DNA of 64,000 nt from contig NZ_CP051216.1 of NCBI RefSeq assembly GCF_012516435.1, positions 3,161,669 to 3,225,668 of the forward strand, read 5' to 3'. The position numbers were made by a program, and so were the translations under genes. The stretch comes from Pseudodesulfovibrio sp. zrk46 (GTDB lineage Bacteria > Desulfobacterota > Desulfovibrionia > Desulfovibrionales > Desulfovibrionaceae). Positions 45,268-54,458 of this stretch are shown here, in pieces (the first letter of the stretch is position 1; each line of letters opens with the position of its first letter). The notes below the pieces were generated by a model that was given only the letters and a program-made list of their open reading frames with translations, did not search any database and was not told the origin of the DNA.

Positions 45268-48200
45268 TTAGATGGTTTGTCGTTGACCATCTTTCGATTT
45301 GCGTTCTTCGGCTTTGAGCTTCCGGCTTTCTTTAAGAGAGCAGAGGCAAGGAACTACCACCAGCGTTAAGATAGTCGAGATCGCTAGCCCGAAAATGACC
45401 GCTACGGCCATTGGGCCCCACCATTGCGATGTTTCACTGCCGGTGTCTAAGCGGAAGTTAATAAAATCAAAGCTTACTCCAGTGGCCATAGGAATAAGCC
45501 CTAGGACGGTTGTTATAGCAGTAAGCAGCACTGGCCGAAAGCGGGTCAGTCCCGCCTCTACTATGGCATCCCGGTAAGCCATACCTTGACGCATCAGTTG
45601 TTCATAGTAATCGATGAGCACAATAGCGTTATTAACCACCACGCCAGCCAAGCTGAGAACACCGACACCAGTCATGATAACACCAAATGCTGTACCTGTG
45701 ACCAAGAGACCGAGCATGACACCGCCTAGTGACAGGATGACAGCCGTTAAGATTATGAATGGTGTTGTTGTGGAGTTGAACTGAGTTACCAATACTAGGA
45801 AGATCAGAAAGAGAGCTGTAGCAAAAGCTTTAGAAAGGAATTCAGAGGCTGCCTGTTGCTCTTCTTGTTCTCCTGTAAACTGGTAGCTGTAACCTCTCGG
45901 GAAATCAAAGCTCGTTAGTTTTGTTTCGATGTCAGCGATGACTTCTTCCGCAAGCCTTCCTGATACATCGGCGGATAGGGTGACAACGCGTTTTTGGTCT
46001 ATGCGGTTGATACCGCCTAGGCCGCCGCCCAGAGATATGTCACATAGTGAAGTGATAGGGACAGGCTCCCCTTTAGGGCCTGATACCGTGATTCGTTTGA
46101 TATCATCCAGTGAGTCGCGGCTTTCTTTGGGAAGTTTGGCAACGATGTCGTACTCATCTTTGCCTTCCCGGTAGACACCAACTTTGTACCCGTTGATGGC
46201 TGTTTTGACCGCTTGAGCGATGGTGTTTGCATCCAAGCCAAGCAAGGCTGCTTTCTCTTTGTCTACATCAACACGGATCTCCGGTTTGGCTGCTACGTAA
46301 TTGTCTTTGAGGTCTACCAGTCCAGGAACATCCTTGATTGCGCGTTTGATGGAAGCTGCAAGTTTACCGAGGTGACGTAAGTCGCGACCGTATATCTCGA
46401 GGTTGATTGCCTTACCAGTGGGGGGACCCATCTTTTCAGCTTCTGCCTGGATTTCAACTCCACGAATTGCATTGCGCAACCTGTCACGAATTTCGTTAGT
46501 GATTTCTGAAGAAGGTCGAGAGCGTTCTTGAATATCCAGAAAGTCAAGCTTTACGAGGGAGTAGTGGGTGCCGATTTCATCACTAGCTCCAGATTCTCCA
46601 GTGTTGGCGATAACGTATTTGATGTCAGGATAATCCTTGGCAACTTCTTCTACAATACGAACATATTTGTCCGATGCATCCAGGTTTGTGCCAATTGGGG
46701 CCTTGATCTTGACGTCCGCACGTTTTGGTTCGGTGGCTGGTAAAAATTCTACTCCCTTACCGAATATGCTGAAACTTAAGATGGAGAGCATTAGGAATGC
46801 CACAGACATTCCCAGAACTTTGAATCGATTGTTTAAAGACCATTCAAGAATGGGGCGGTATGCTGACTTGATGGATTCCATCATACGGTCAACCATGCTT
46901 GGTTTTGCACCATTCTTTTGATTTGGGATTCCCTGAAATTTTGCAGATAGGACCGGGTTGATAACCAATGCAACGAAAAGTGAGGCAACAAGGGCGATAA
47001 TGACTGTAACGGGTAGGTAGCTCATAAATTCACCCATGATACCAGGCCAAAAAACCATCGGAAAAAAAGCACCAATTGTGGTCAGTGTTGAGGCAATTAC
47101 AGGCCAAGCTACTTCATCTGTTGCATCCTGCGCGGCTTGTAGGCGAGTTTTTCCCATGTGCATATGTCGGTATATGTTTTCGACCACCACAATGCCGTTG
47201 TCTACGAGCATGCCTAGGGCTAAAATCAAAGAGAAGAGAACTACCATGTTCAGGGTATATGCAAAGATATCCAGTACCGTGAAAGTGATGAGCATGGATA
47301 AGGGGATTGCCAGAGACACAAATAGTGCAGATCGGCCGCCTATGAATGCGAAGACCACGATCAGCACAAGCAGCAGGCCTGTGATGATGTTGTTTTGAAG
47401 GTCCGCGACCATCAGTCTAATGTCTTCTGATTGGTCAGAGGTTACATTGATAGTCAAGGTGGGAGGCAGAATTTCCTGTTCCTCTTTGATAATACGCTTG
47501 ATGCTATCGGTTATCTCGATAATGTTTTCACCGGCGCGTTTTTTCACTTGTATAGTGACTGACCGTACGCCGTTGATACGGCTTTTAGATGTAGGGTCTT
47601 TATAGTGATCACGGATCGTCGCTATGTCACGCAAGTAAATTGGGCGACCGTCGTTTTCATAAACAATGATGTTGTTAATTTCGTCGGGATGCTTAAAGTC
47701 TTCGGGGACACGTACCAAGTACTTGGCCTGTCCGATTTCTACTGAACCGCCGGGAGTATTGACGTTGGCGTTTTTTACTGACCCAAGCAAGTTGGAGAGT
47801 GGGATATTATAGAAAGCCACGCGATCCATATCAAATTCAACATGAATCTCACGTTCTAAGCCTCCAATAATCACGGCGTCCAAAACTCCCTGTACTGATT
47901 CAAACCGATCCTCCAAGTCTTCTGCAAAAACCTTGAGGCGTTTGAGGGAGAATGGCCCTGACAGTACTACGTTGATGATAGGTTGTTCGGAGAGGTTTAC
48001 CTCGTTGATAATGGGTTCGTCTGGAAGGTCATTCGGCAGGTCGGGTTTGGCCTGATCAACTTTGTCACGTACCTTTTGAAGGGCGTCGTCGATATCAACG
48101 TTAGGAGTGAATTCTACTTTAATGATGGATACACCATCATCGGATATTGAAGAAATTTCCTTCGTGTCGGACAATCCTTTGAGTTTGCGCTCAATGGGCA

Positions 48201-48393
48201 TAGTTACTAGCGTTTCCATATCTTCTGGAGCAACGCCTTCAAAATTGGTGGTCACGAAAATATAAGGAATTGTGATATCCGGGTCAGATTCACGAGGCAG
48301 TCCGATGTAACTGACTATGCCTGAAATGATGATGAACACCAGTAGCACCATGACAGTGGACTGGCGTTTCAAGGCAGCTGTGTTGATGATCAT
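45268..48393 (-). CDS. RND-family efflux pump permease
   Basis: This 1041-residue inner-membrane pump belongs to the AcrB/MexB-like group (two repeats, 12 membrane segments, large periplasmic loops). The proton-relay region in the fourth membrane segment reads LGMLVDNGIVVVENI. The first of the two neighbouring Asp residues of AcrB is kept, and the second is Asn, as in several related RND branches. It would export hydrophobic compounds by proton motive force. It overlaps the adaptor gene by 4 bases (ATGA). No outer-membrane TolC-like gene follows. Confidence 0.92.
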   Translation of the reverse strand: MIINTAALKRQSTVMVLLVFIIISGIVSYIGLPRESDPDITIPYIFVTTNFEGVAPEDMETLVTMPIERKLKGLSDTKEISSISDDGVSIIKVEFTPNVDIDDALQKVRDKVDQAKPDLPNDLPDEPIINEVNLSEQPIINVVLSGPFSLKRLKVFAEDLEDRFESVQGVLDAVIIGGLEREIHVEFDMDRVAFYNIPLSNLLGSVKNANVNTPGGSVEIGQAKYLVRVPEDFKHPDEINNIIVYENDGRPIYLRDIATIRDHYKDPTSKSRINGVRSVTIQVKKRAGENIIEITDSIKRIIKEEQEILPPTLTINVTSDQSEDIRLMVADLQNNIITGLLLVLIVVFAFIGGRSALFVSLAIPLSMLITFTVLDIFAYTLNMVVLFSLILALGMLVDNGIVVVENIYRHMHMGKTRLQAAQDATDEVAWPVIASTLTTIGAFFPMVFWPGIMGEFMSYLPVTVIIALVASLFVALVINPVLSAKFQGIPNQKNGAKPSMVDRMMESIKSAYRPILEWSLNNRFKVLGMSVAFLMLSILSFSIFGKGVEFLPATEPKRADVKIKAPIGTNLDASDKYVRIVEEVAKDYPDIKYVIANTGESGASDEIGTHYSLVKLDFLDIQERSRPSSEITNEIRDRLRNAIRGVEIQAEAEKMGPPTGKAINLEIYGRDLRHLGKLAASIKRAIKDVPGLVDLKDNYVAAKPEIRVDVDKEKAALLGLDANTIAQAVKTAINGYKVGVYREGKDEYDIVAKLPKESRDSLDDIKRITVSGPKGEPVPITSLCDISLGGGLGGINRIDQKRVVTLSADVSGRLAEEVIADIETKLTSFDFPRGYSYQFTGEQEEQQAASEFLSKAFATALFLIFLVLVTQFNSTTTPFIILTAVILSLGGVMLGLLVTGTAFGVIMTGVGVLSLAGVVVNNAIVLIDYYEQLMRQGMAYRDAIVEAGLTRFRPVLLTAITTVLGLIPMATGVSFDFINFRLDTGSETSQWWGPMAVAVIFGLAISTILTLVVVPCLCSLKESRKLKAEERKSKDGQRQTI

Positions 48394-49433
48394 TGAGAAA
48401 CCACCTTCATGCCGTCTTCGACCATATTGTGTCCGGCTACGATGAGGCTATCTCCTGTATTGAGTCCTGATAAAATTTGGGCGCGATCGCCTTCGATAAT
48501 GCCAAGTTCAACGCTACGAGCACGTGCTTGTCCATTTTCTTCAACATAGACGAGGCGCTCTCCTCCTTGGTTGATTATAGCGTAAAGAGGGGCCGTGATG
48601 GCTTGATCCAATGCTCTTCGTAGGAGTGAAACTCGTCCGAGCATTCCAGCTCGGATAGTATTGTCTGGGTTGTCAGTAAGTACACGTACTTCAAATGTTT
48701 TAGAGGCTCGGTCTGCTTTGAAGGAAACAAACTCTACGACGCCTTTCCAGGTGCGGCCAGGGATAGCATCAACGGTAACAGCTACTTCCTGGCCTTTGTG
48801 GATATATGGGATATCCATTTCTGGCACGTTAATGGTGGTTCGAATGACAGATGGGTTAACGATATCTACCACCATATCGCCTACATTTAGACGCTCTCCA
48901 CGATCCACGTAGCGTTTGTTGATGACACCGGATATTGGCGCACGCACCACACCATATTGTACATTTACCATCATTTCTTTGAGGGATGCTTCTGTACGCT
49001 CAAGCTCTGCTTCCATTTGATCAAACTCTTCTTGAGCCAGAACTCCCTTTTTAAGAAGCTCCTTTCTCCGTCGGAGTTGCTCCGCAGCAAGTTTTTTAGA
49101 AGCTTTAACCTGATTGAAACGAGCATCACTCGAGGCAGCGTCCAAGCGGGCTATAAGTGCGCCTTTTTTTACCCAGTCGCCTTCTTTCACTCCCAACCAT
49201 ATGACAGTGCCTGAACTTTCTGATGATACACAGACATCATCGTCGGGTTCAGTTTCTCCGGGGAGGGTAAGATAGTCATTTAAGGCAATTGGTTTAATTG
49301 TTAGTGTCTCGACGTTGATTGCCTTCTCGGTGGTAGGGATAGTTGTCGTAGCTTCAGATTCAGTCTCACTGCATCCGGCTATGACTGCTAACATAAACAA
49401 TATGAGTGCTGTTGGAAGAGTTTTATTTATCAT
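48390..49433 (-). CDS. RND efflux periplasmic adaptor lipoprotein
   Basis: This 347-residue membrane-fusion protein has a lipoprotein signal (lipobox AVIAGC). Lipoyl-like halves frame a coiled-coil hairpin: SGTVIWLGVKEGDWVKKGALIARL before, and VQYGVVRAPISGVINKRYVDRGE after. The beta-barrel and membrane-proximal parts follow (AVTVDAIPGRTWKGVVEFVS). It links the RND pump to an outer-membrane channel. Its start overlaps the TetR gene by 11 bases, so regulator, adaptor and pump form one operon. Confidence 0.92.
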   Translation of the reverse strand: MINKTLPTALILFMLAVIAGCSETESEATTTIPTTEKAINVETLTIKPIALNDYLTLPGETEPDDDVCVSSESSGTVIWLGVKEGDWVKKGALIARLDAASSDARFNQVKASKKLAAEQLRRRKELLKKGVLAQEEFDQMEAELERTEASLKEMMVNVQYGVVRAPISGVINKRYVDRGERLNVGDMVVDIVNPSVIRTTINVPEMDIPYIHKGQEVAVTVDAIPGRTWKGVVEFVSFKADRASKTFEVRVLTDNPDNTIRAGMLGRVSLLRRALDQAITAPLYAIINQGGERLVYVEENGQARARSVELGIIEGDRAQILSGLNTGDSLIVAGHNMVEDGMKVVSQ

Positions 49434-50055
49434 TGTAGTTCTCTCTTATTGCCTTGAGGCCACCCATGACGAACGACGTCAGAAAGTCTGTCATGTATTC
49501 AAGGTCTTCTTTCGTTTGGAGGCGAGTTCGTGGATCGTGTATATTAATTATAAAATGATGTGTTGTGGCTGCATTAGCTACTATGCATGCCTGCTCAAAA
49601 GCCTTGTCATCAACTGGGCCAACAATGTCTCGTATCACAGGATGTAATAAATCTTCTTCTAAGTCTTTATAGCATTCGAATACATCTGGGTCGTGATCTT
49701 CAGATGACAATTCACGAAGTAGTATGCGTGTTCTCTGTAAATGTATTCCTGAGGGGTCATTAAATGCGCATAAACTAGCCATATCTGATTTGATGAATAC
49801 GCGAATCTTACCCTCAGCATCCTTTTGCTCTTCAATTTCTTTGCGGAGTTGTTTTTCTTCCGCAAACTCCATCATCCATTTCTTAAGAACCTCGTTGTAG
49901 AGCTTTTTCTTGTCTCCAAAGTGGTAATTCACAGCAGCTACGTTAGCATTAGCAGCTGTGCAAATGTCACGTATTGTTGTGTTCTCAAAACCTTTTTGGC
50001 AAAATACATCACTAGAGGCGTTTAATATCCTAGCCCTTGTCGATCCGTCAGACAT
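49423..50055 (-). CDS. TetR-family repressor of the efflux operon
   Basis: This 210-residue repressor has a TetR helix-turn-helix (about 5-50; TRARILNASSDVFCQKGFENTTIRDIC, in the short parts ARILNASSDVFCQKGF and TTIRDIC) and a C-terminal domain like that of CerR/DUF1956 proteins. It is the first gene of a TetR-adaptor-pump operon and probably represses its own promoter. Two identical 11-base palindromes lie 30-100 bases upstream of its start, and are candidate operators. Confidence 0.9.
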   Translation of the reverse strand: MSDGSTRARILNASSDVFCQKGFENTTIRDICTAANANVAAVNYHFGDKKKLYNEVLKKWMMEFAEEKQLRKEIEEQKDAEGKIRVFIKSDMASLCAFNDPSGIHLQRTRILLRELSSEDHDPDVFECYKDLEEDLLHPVIRDIVGPVDDKAFEQACIVANAATTHHFIINIHDPRTRLQTKEDLEYMTDFLTSFVMGGLKAIRENYNDK

Positions 50056-50080
50056 GGCGTCTCCGATAGATAAATATTCG

Positions 50081-50152
50081 ATTGAAACAGTGTTTGAATC
50101 AATGTGTACGCACTGCTCCTGAGGTGGTCAAGGAATAAATCAAACAGTGTTT
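50081..50152. promoter_or_regulatory. Two copies of a palindromic candidate TetR operator
   Basis: The 11-base palindrome AAACAGTGTTT occurs at 50085-50095 and again at 50142-50152. The flanks are also similar, with TTG/TTTCAA-type bases extending the symmetry (TTGAAACAGTGTTTGAA and TCAAACAGTGTTTCAATTG). They lie directly upstream of the TetR gene. A further partial copy (AAACAGTAAT) occurs at about 50184. Confidence 0.6.
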
Positions 50153-50330
50153 CAATTGACGTTTTAGGTGGCTTGAATATTAAACAGTAATAAAAGTTTA
50201 TGTTTATGTTTATGTTGAGCCGATCACTGTTGAAAAAAAGAAAATGGAACATAGCAGTTGCTTTGCTATTAATCTTGCCAAGCAGGGCGAGGTGCTTACA
50301 ATGCGGAGACACCATCTATGAGGAATGAAG

Positions 50331-51110
50331 ATGAGTAAAACGATACGCACCATACTAGTCGATGACGAACTCCCTGCTCAGGATGAGTTGAGCTACTTGT
50401 TATCAAGCCACTCAGATGTTGAAATTATTAACACGGTAGATAACGCTACTGATGCAGTTGATTTAATAGTAGAGCATCGTCCTGACCTTGTCTTTTTGGA
50501 TATTCAAATGCCAGGGCAAAATGGTTTTCATGTTCTTAAGGAACTTATGGCTCTTAAATCACGGCCGCTCGTTATCTTTGTTACCGCATTTGATGAGTAT
50601 GCCATTCGTGCATTTGAGGAAAATGCTGTGGATTATATTCTCAAACCAGTTGATAAAAAACGGTTGGCCTCTAGTCTCGATAGAGTGCGAAAACTGCTTA
50701 AGCCGGACGAAGTAGAAGATTCAGGTGAGGTGCTTCGTAAACTGTTAGCAGATGTCGGCATTAAACCTGGTGTTACTCGTATCAGTGTTGAAAGTTCTGG
50801 ACGCAACATCCTACTAAATCCTAGAGAAATCGTTTATTTTGATTACGTCGATCGGCGAGTTCAAGCAGGCACCCGTGACGATGTTTTTCGATGTGCTGCA
50901 GAACTAACGTTGGACAAACTGGAAGAACGATTGACGGCATTCTCTTTTTTTCGCGTCAATAGGTCTCAACTGGTTAATCTCGCAATGGTAAGATCTTACG
51001 CTCCATGGTTCAATGGTAAGTATGTATTGACTATGAACGATGGAAAAGAAACCGAAATAACGGTCAGTAAGGCACGAGTAAAAGATTTTAAGACCCTCAT
51101 GGAATTGTAG
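50331..51110 (+). CDS. LytTR-family response regulator (BtsR/LytR-like)
   Basis: This 259-residue protein has a receiver domain (about 5-125; LVDDELPAQDELSYLL, phospho-Asp in LVFLDIQMPGQNG, Thr in VTAFDEY, Lys in YILKPVDK) and a LytTR DNA-binding domain (about 160-258; IVYFDYVDRRVQAG, FFRVNRSQLVNLAMV). The ATG at 50331 is preferred because AGGA lies 6 bases upstream; another ATG is two codons earlier. It is followed 10 bases on by the sensor kinase gene. Confidence 0.93.
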   Translation: MSKTIRTILVDDELPAQDELSYLLSSHSDVEIINTVDNATDAVDLIVEHRPDLVFLDIQMPGQNGFHVLKELMALKSRPLVIFVTAFDEYAIRAFEENAVDYILKPVDKKRLASSLDRVRKLLKPDEVEDSGEVLRKLLADVGIKPGVTRISVESSGRNILLNPREIVYFDYVDRRVQAGTRDDVFRCAAELTLDKLEERLTAFSFFRVNRSQLVNLAMVRSYAPWFNGKYVLTMNDGKETEITVSKARVKDFKTLMEL

Positions 51111-51120
51111 GGAGTGTGCC

Positions 51121-52821
51121 GTGGATGCATATAATATCCTTTTGACCTTGGCTGAGCGATTCGGCCTCATGGTTGGCGTGATTCTTCTGTTTATGACTAT
51201 CACACCCATGCAGCGAGTTCAGTTTGTTAGTGGCGACTCTCGTGCCCGAACACTTTTAATTACGATTTTATTTGGTTTGTTTGGCATACTCGGGACATAT
51301 ACCGGTAACGCCGTCTTTGATTCAGTTGCCAACCTTCGGGCCATGGTGGTTATTTCCGGTGGCTTGTTTGGTGGTCCCGTGGTCGGGATAGGTGCCGGTT
51401 TAATTGCCGGAGCGCACCGAATCGTAATGGACGTTCACGGGTTTAGCGCTTGGCCGTGTGGCATTGCAACTTCACTAGAAGGTTTCGCTGCAGGGCTGAT
51501 TGGTATGTACCTTAGAGATAAAGCCATGAATTGGCGTATTGCTGCTGGTTTGGCCTTAGTTGGTGAGTCGTTGCATATGGCACTGATTCTTATCCTTTCT
51601 AGGCCAATGACTGACGCTGTTGAGCTAGTGAAACTCATAGCTCCGCCTATGTTGCTGATCAACTCAGTGGGAGCTGCGCTTTTTGTTGAAGTAATAAACA
51701 TCTTCTCTCGTGATCGCGAGAGGCGTGAATCACTTCATGCTCAGCTTATTTTGGATATTGCCAATATGGCCGTAAGCTATTTGAGGATGGGGTTAGATAG
51801 AGCGTCTGCTGAGGCGACGGCTGAAATCATCCATCGTCGAATGGATGTTGCCGCTGTGGCAATAACAGACACCAAGGATGTGTTGGCACATATTGGTGCT
51901 GGCGAAGACCATCATTTGGCTGGAAAGCCGATTCTTACTGAGGCCACAAGAAGAGTGATCAGCTCTGGAAAGTCTACTTATCTTTTAAGTGCTGACGCAA
52001 TTGGGTGTCATCATGAAGATTGCCCCATGACTTCTGCTATTATCGTTCCTCTGAAAAAAAATGATGAAATAGTAGGAACACTTAAATTCTACGGTAGTCA
52101 TTTGAAACCGCTAAACACTACTCTGTATGAAGTAGCCAAAGGGTTAGCTAATTTATTTTCTACGCAGGTTGAGCTTGAGGATATTCAGATTAAAGAACAG
52201 ATGTTGGCTCATGCTGAAATTCGTCGTTTACATGCACAAATCAATCCTCATTTCCTGTTTAATTCATTGAACACCATTACCTCTTTTTGTCGCACTAATT
52301 CGGAGAAAGTCCGTGAGTTACTTATGGACTTATCATTTTACATGCGGCGAAACCTCGATTTGAGTCGTGGTTTTATCCCACTAAGTGACGAGTTGGAGCA
52401 GGTGAGGTCTTATCTTGCTATTGAACAAGCCCGTTTCGGCCAACGTGTTCGAGTGGAGATGGATATTGATGAGAATTGTGAGTCTTGGCCAATACCACCT
52501 CTCATTGTGCAGCCATTAGTGGAAAATGCAATTCGTCATGGTATCCTTGGTCGAAAACAGGGAGGTACCGTGACTATTCGTGCCATCTGTGAGGATGATT
52601 CTTTGCGAGTCTCGGTTGCCGATGACGGAGTGGGGATGGATGAGGCGACTTTGGAGCGAGTGTTAAACCGTGAGTGCCTTGGGTCCCGTCAAGATGGTAT
52701 TGGTATGCGTAATTGCTTGAGCCGTATGGAGCACATTTATGGTTCCGACTTTGCCCCTCATGTAGAGAGTGCACCGGGGGCAGGAACTACAATTGTGCTT
52801 CGTGTGCCTGATCAAACCTAA
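51121..52821 (+). CDS. LytS-type sensor histidine kinase (BtsS-like)
   Basis: This 566-residue kinase starts with GTG. The N-terminal 5TM-Lyt domain (about 10-195) holds membrane segments with GGLFGGPVVGIGAGLIAGAHR and the GFSAWPCGIATSLEGFAAG segment. A GAF-like domain follows (about 210-345). The HisKA-type kinase region has QINPHFLFNSLNTI and the ATPase has LIVQPLVENAIRHG. It resembles E. coli BtsS, which senses pyruvate. It pairs with the LytTR regulator just upstream and precedes a CstA-family gene, as in the BtsSR-BtsT arrangement. Confidence 0.92.
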   Translation: MDAYNILLTLAERFGLMVGVILLFMTITPMQRVQFVSGDSRARTLLITILFGLFGILGTYTGNAVFDSVANLRAMVVISGGLFGGPVVGIGAGLIAGAHRIVMDVHGFSAWPCGIATSLEGFAAGLIGMYLRDKAMNWRIAAGLALVGESLHMALILILSRPMTDAVELVKLIAPPMLLINSVGAALFVEVINIFSRDRERRESLHAQLILDIANMAVSYLRMGLDRASAEATAEIIHRRMDVAAVAITDTKDVLAHIGAGEDHHLAGKPILTEATRRVISSGKSTYLLSADAIGCHHEDCPMTSAIIVPLKKNDEIVGTLKFYGSHLKPLNTTLYEVAKGLANLFSTQVELEDIQIKEQMLAHAEIRRLHAQINPHFLFNSLNTITSFCRTNSEKVRELLMDLSFYMRRNLDLSRGFIPLSDELEQVRSYLAIEQARFGQRVRVEMDIDENCESWPIPPLIVQPLVENAIRHGILGRKQGGTVTIRAICEDDSLRVSVADDGVGMDEATLERVLNRECLGSRQDGIGMRNCLSRMEHIYGSDFAPHVESAPGAGTTIVLRVPDQT

Positions 52822-52846
52822 TTCTTTCAAACATAATTTTTGTCAT

Positions 52847-52879
52847 TTCAGTCTCAAGAAAGGGTGATTCAGACAGAAG
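52847..52879 (+). promoter_or_regulatory. Candidate LytTR-binding direct repeats upstream of the CstA-family gene
   Basis: TTCAGTCTCAAG (from 52847) and TTCAGACAGAAG (from 52868) share 9 of 12 bases and are spaced exactly 21 bases apart, two helical turns. LytTR regulators typically bind such tandem direct repeats. They lie about 80-110 bases before the transporter start. Confidence 0.45.
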
Positions 52880-52958
52880 TCGTAGAATTGAAATCATGAG
52901 ATCCTCTAGGAGAGAAAGCACGCCGTAAGGCTGTCTAATTTTTCTAGGAGGAATTTTC

Positions 52959-54380
52959 ATGTTTTTCTTTTTCGGTTGTATTGCCGCTCTCGTTATAGGT
53001 TATTTCACCTACGGTAAATTCGTGGACAAGGTTTTTGCTCCAGACGCCAATCGAGTCACTCCGGCCATCGCTTTAGAGGACGGGATTGACTACATGCCTA
53101 TGCCCAAATGGAAACTGATCTTTATTCAGGTTCTGGACATTGCGGGTATCGGTCCTATCTTTGGCCCCATCTTGGGCGCATTATACGGCCCGGCTGCTAT
53201 GGTTTGGATTGTCATCGGCTGCATCTTCGCTGGTGCCGTACATGACTATTTCAGCGGTATGCTCTCCGTGCGCAACAATGGTGCATCTATCCCGGAAGTT
53301 GTCGGCGAATATCTTGGTATGTCTGCCCGTCAGGTTATGCGCGTATTCTCTTTTGTGCTCCTTATGCTTGTAGGTGTGGTCTTCGTTCTCAGTCCGGCTA
53401 AGCTGCTCAATGGCTTAACCGGGATCGACACTGGCATCTTGGTCGCTTGCATCTTCGGTTACTACTTCCTTGCAACCATCCTGCCCATCGACAAGATCAT
53501 TGGCCGTATCTACCCGCTGCTCGGAGCACTGCTGTTGACTATGACCGTCTCCCTGGTTGTAGCCATGCTTTTCGGTGGCTATGAGTTGTTGCCGAACCTG
53601 GATATCATGAACAATGTTCATCCTGGCGATAAGCCTATTTGGCCGTTGCTCTTTATCACTTTGTCTTGTGGTGCCATCTCTGGCTTCCATTCCACTCAGT
53701 CTCCGCTGATGGCGCGTTGCGTTACTAATGAGCGTCAGGGACGATCTGTATTCTACGGTGCGATGATCATTGAAGGTATTATTGGGTTGATCTGGTGCAC
53801 TGTTGGTCTTTCTTTCTATAATTCGCCGGAAGCTCTTTCCGCGGTTATTGCAGCTGGCTCTCCCTCTGCTGTTGTAGCTGAAGTGTCTAATACACTCCTT
53901 GGCCCCATCGGAGGTGCTTTAGCCATCGCTGCGGTTATCGTACTGCCTATTACCAGCGGCGATACTGCATTCCGTTCCACCCGTCTGATAGTGTCTGAGA
54001 CATTTAAGGTCGAACAGAGTGCCGTTGCCAAGCGTTTGATGATTGCCGTACCTCTGTTTGTACTGGGTTATATTATTTCCACCCAGAACTTCTCTACCAT
54101 TTGGCGTTACTTCGGTTTCTCCAATCAGTGCCTCAGCGCGCTTGTCCTGTGGACGGCTGCTGCCTACCTGGCTCAGAGAGATAAGCTTCATTGGATTGCT
54201 ACTATTCCGGCGACCTTCATGACTGCTGTTGTCATTACATTTATTAGTAACGCAAAGATTGGTTTTGGTTTGGATTACGGCACTGCTGTGATTGCAGGTG
54301 CCGTGGGGGCTTTTGTGGCTCTCGCCATCTTTGTTTTCAAGTACGTCGTAAATGGCAAGCCAGCCGCCGAGTCAGCCTAA
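52959..54380 (+). CDS. CstA-family transporter (probable pyruvate/peptide symporter)
   Basis: This 473-residue protein is in the carbon starvation CstA family, with about 13 membrane segments. The start MFFFFGCIAALVIGYFTYGKFV and DIAGIGPIFGPILGALYGP, then FSGMLSVRNNGASIPEVVGEYLG, are diagnostic. It is shorter than E. coli CstA/BtsT (about 700 residues), like the short forms of many anaerobes. E. coli BtsT and CstA take up pyruvate. It follows the LytTR/LytS pair on the same strand. AGGAGG precedes the ATG. A strong terminator closes the unit. Confidence 0.9.
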   Translation: MFFFFGCIAALVIGYFTYGKFVDKVFAPDANRVTPAIALEDGIDYMPMPKWKLIFIQVLDIAGIGPIFGPILGALYGPAAMVWIVIGCIFAGAVHDYFSGMLSVRNNGASIPEVVGEYLGMSARQVMRVFSFVLLMLVGVVFVLSPAKLLNGLTGIDTGILVACIFGYYFLATILPIDKIIGRIYPLLGALLLTMTVSLVVAMLFGGYELLPNLDIMNNVHPGDKPIWPLLFITLSCGAISGFHSTQSPLMARCVTNERQGRSVFYGAMIIEGIIGLIWCTVGLSFYNSPEALSAVIAAGSPSAVVAEVSNTLLGPIGGALAIAAVIVLPITSGDTAFRSTRLIVSETFKVEQSAVAKRLMIAVPLFVLGYIISTQNFSTIWRYFGFSNQCLSALVLWTAAAYLAQRDKLHWIATIPATFMTAVVITFISNAKIGFGLDYGTAVIAGAVGAFVALAIFVFKYVVNGKPAAESA

Positions 54381-54406
54381 CCGCAAAGGCGACATTGCAT
54401 AAACGT

Positions 54407-54438
54407 GAAAGGCCCGCTCCAAATGGAGCGGGCCTTTC
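54407..54438. terminator. Bidirectional terminator between the CstA-family gene and thiM
   Basis: GAAAGGCCCGCTCC and GGAGCGGGCCTTTC form a perfect 14-bp stem around AAAT. T-rich bases flank both sides, which suits two convergent genes. Confidence 0.92.
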
Positions 54439-54458
54439 TATTTGATACAAATCAAAGA

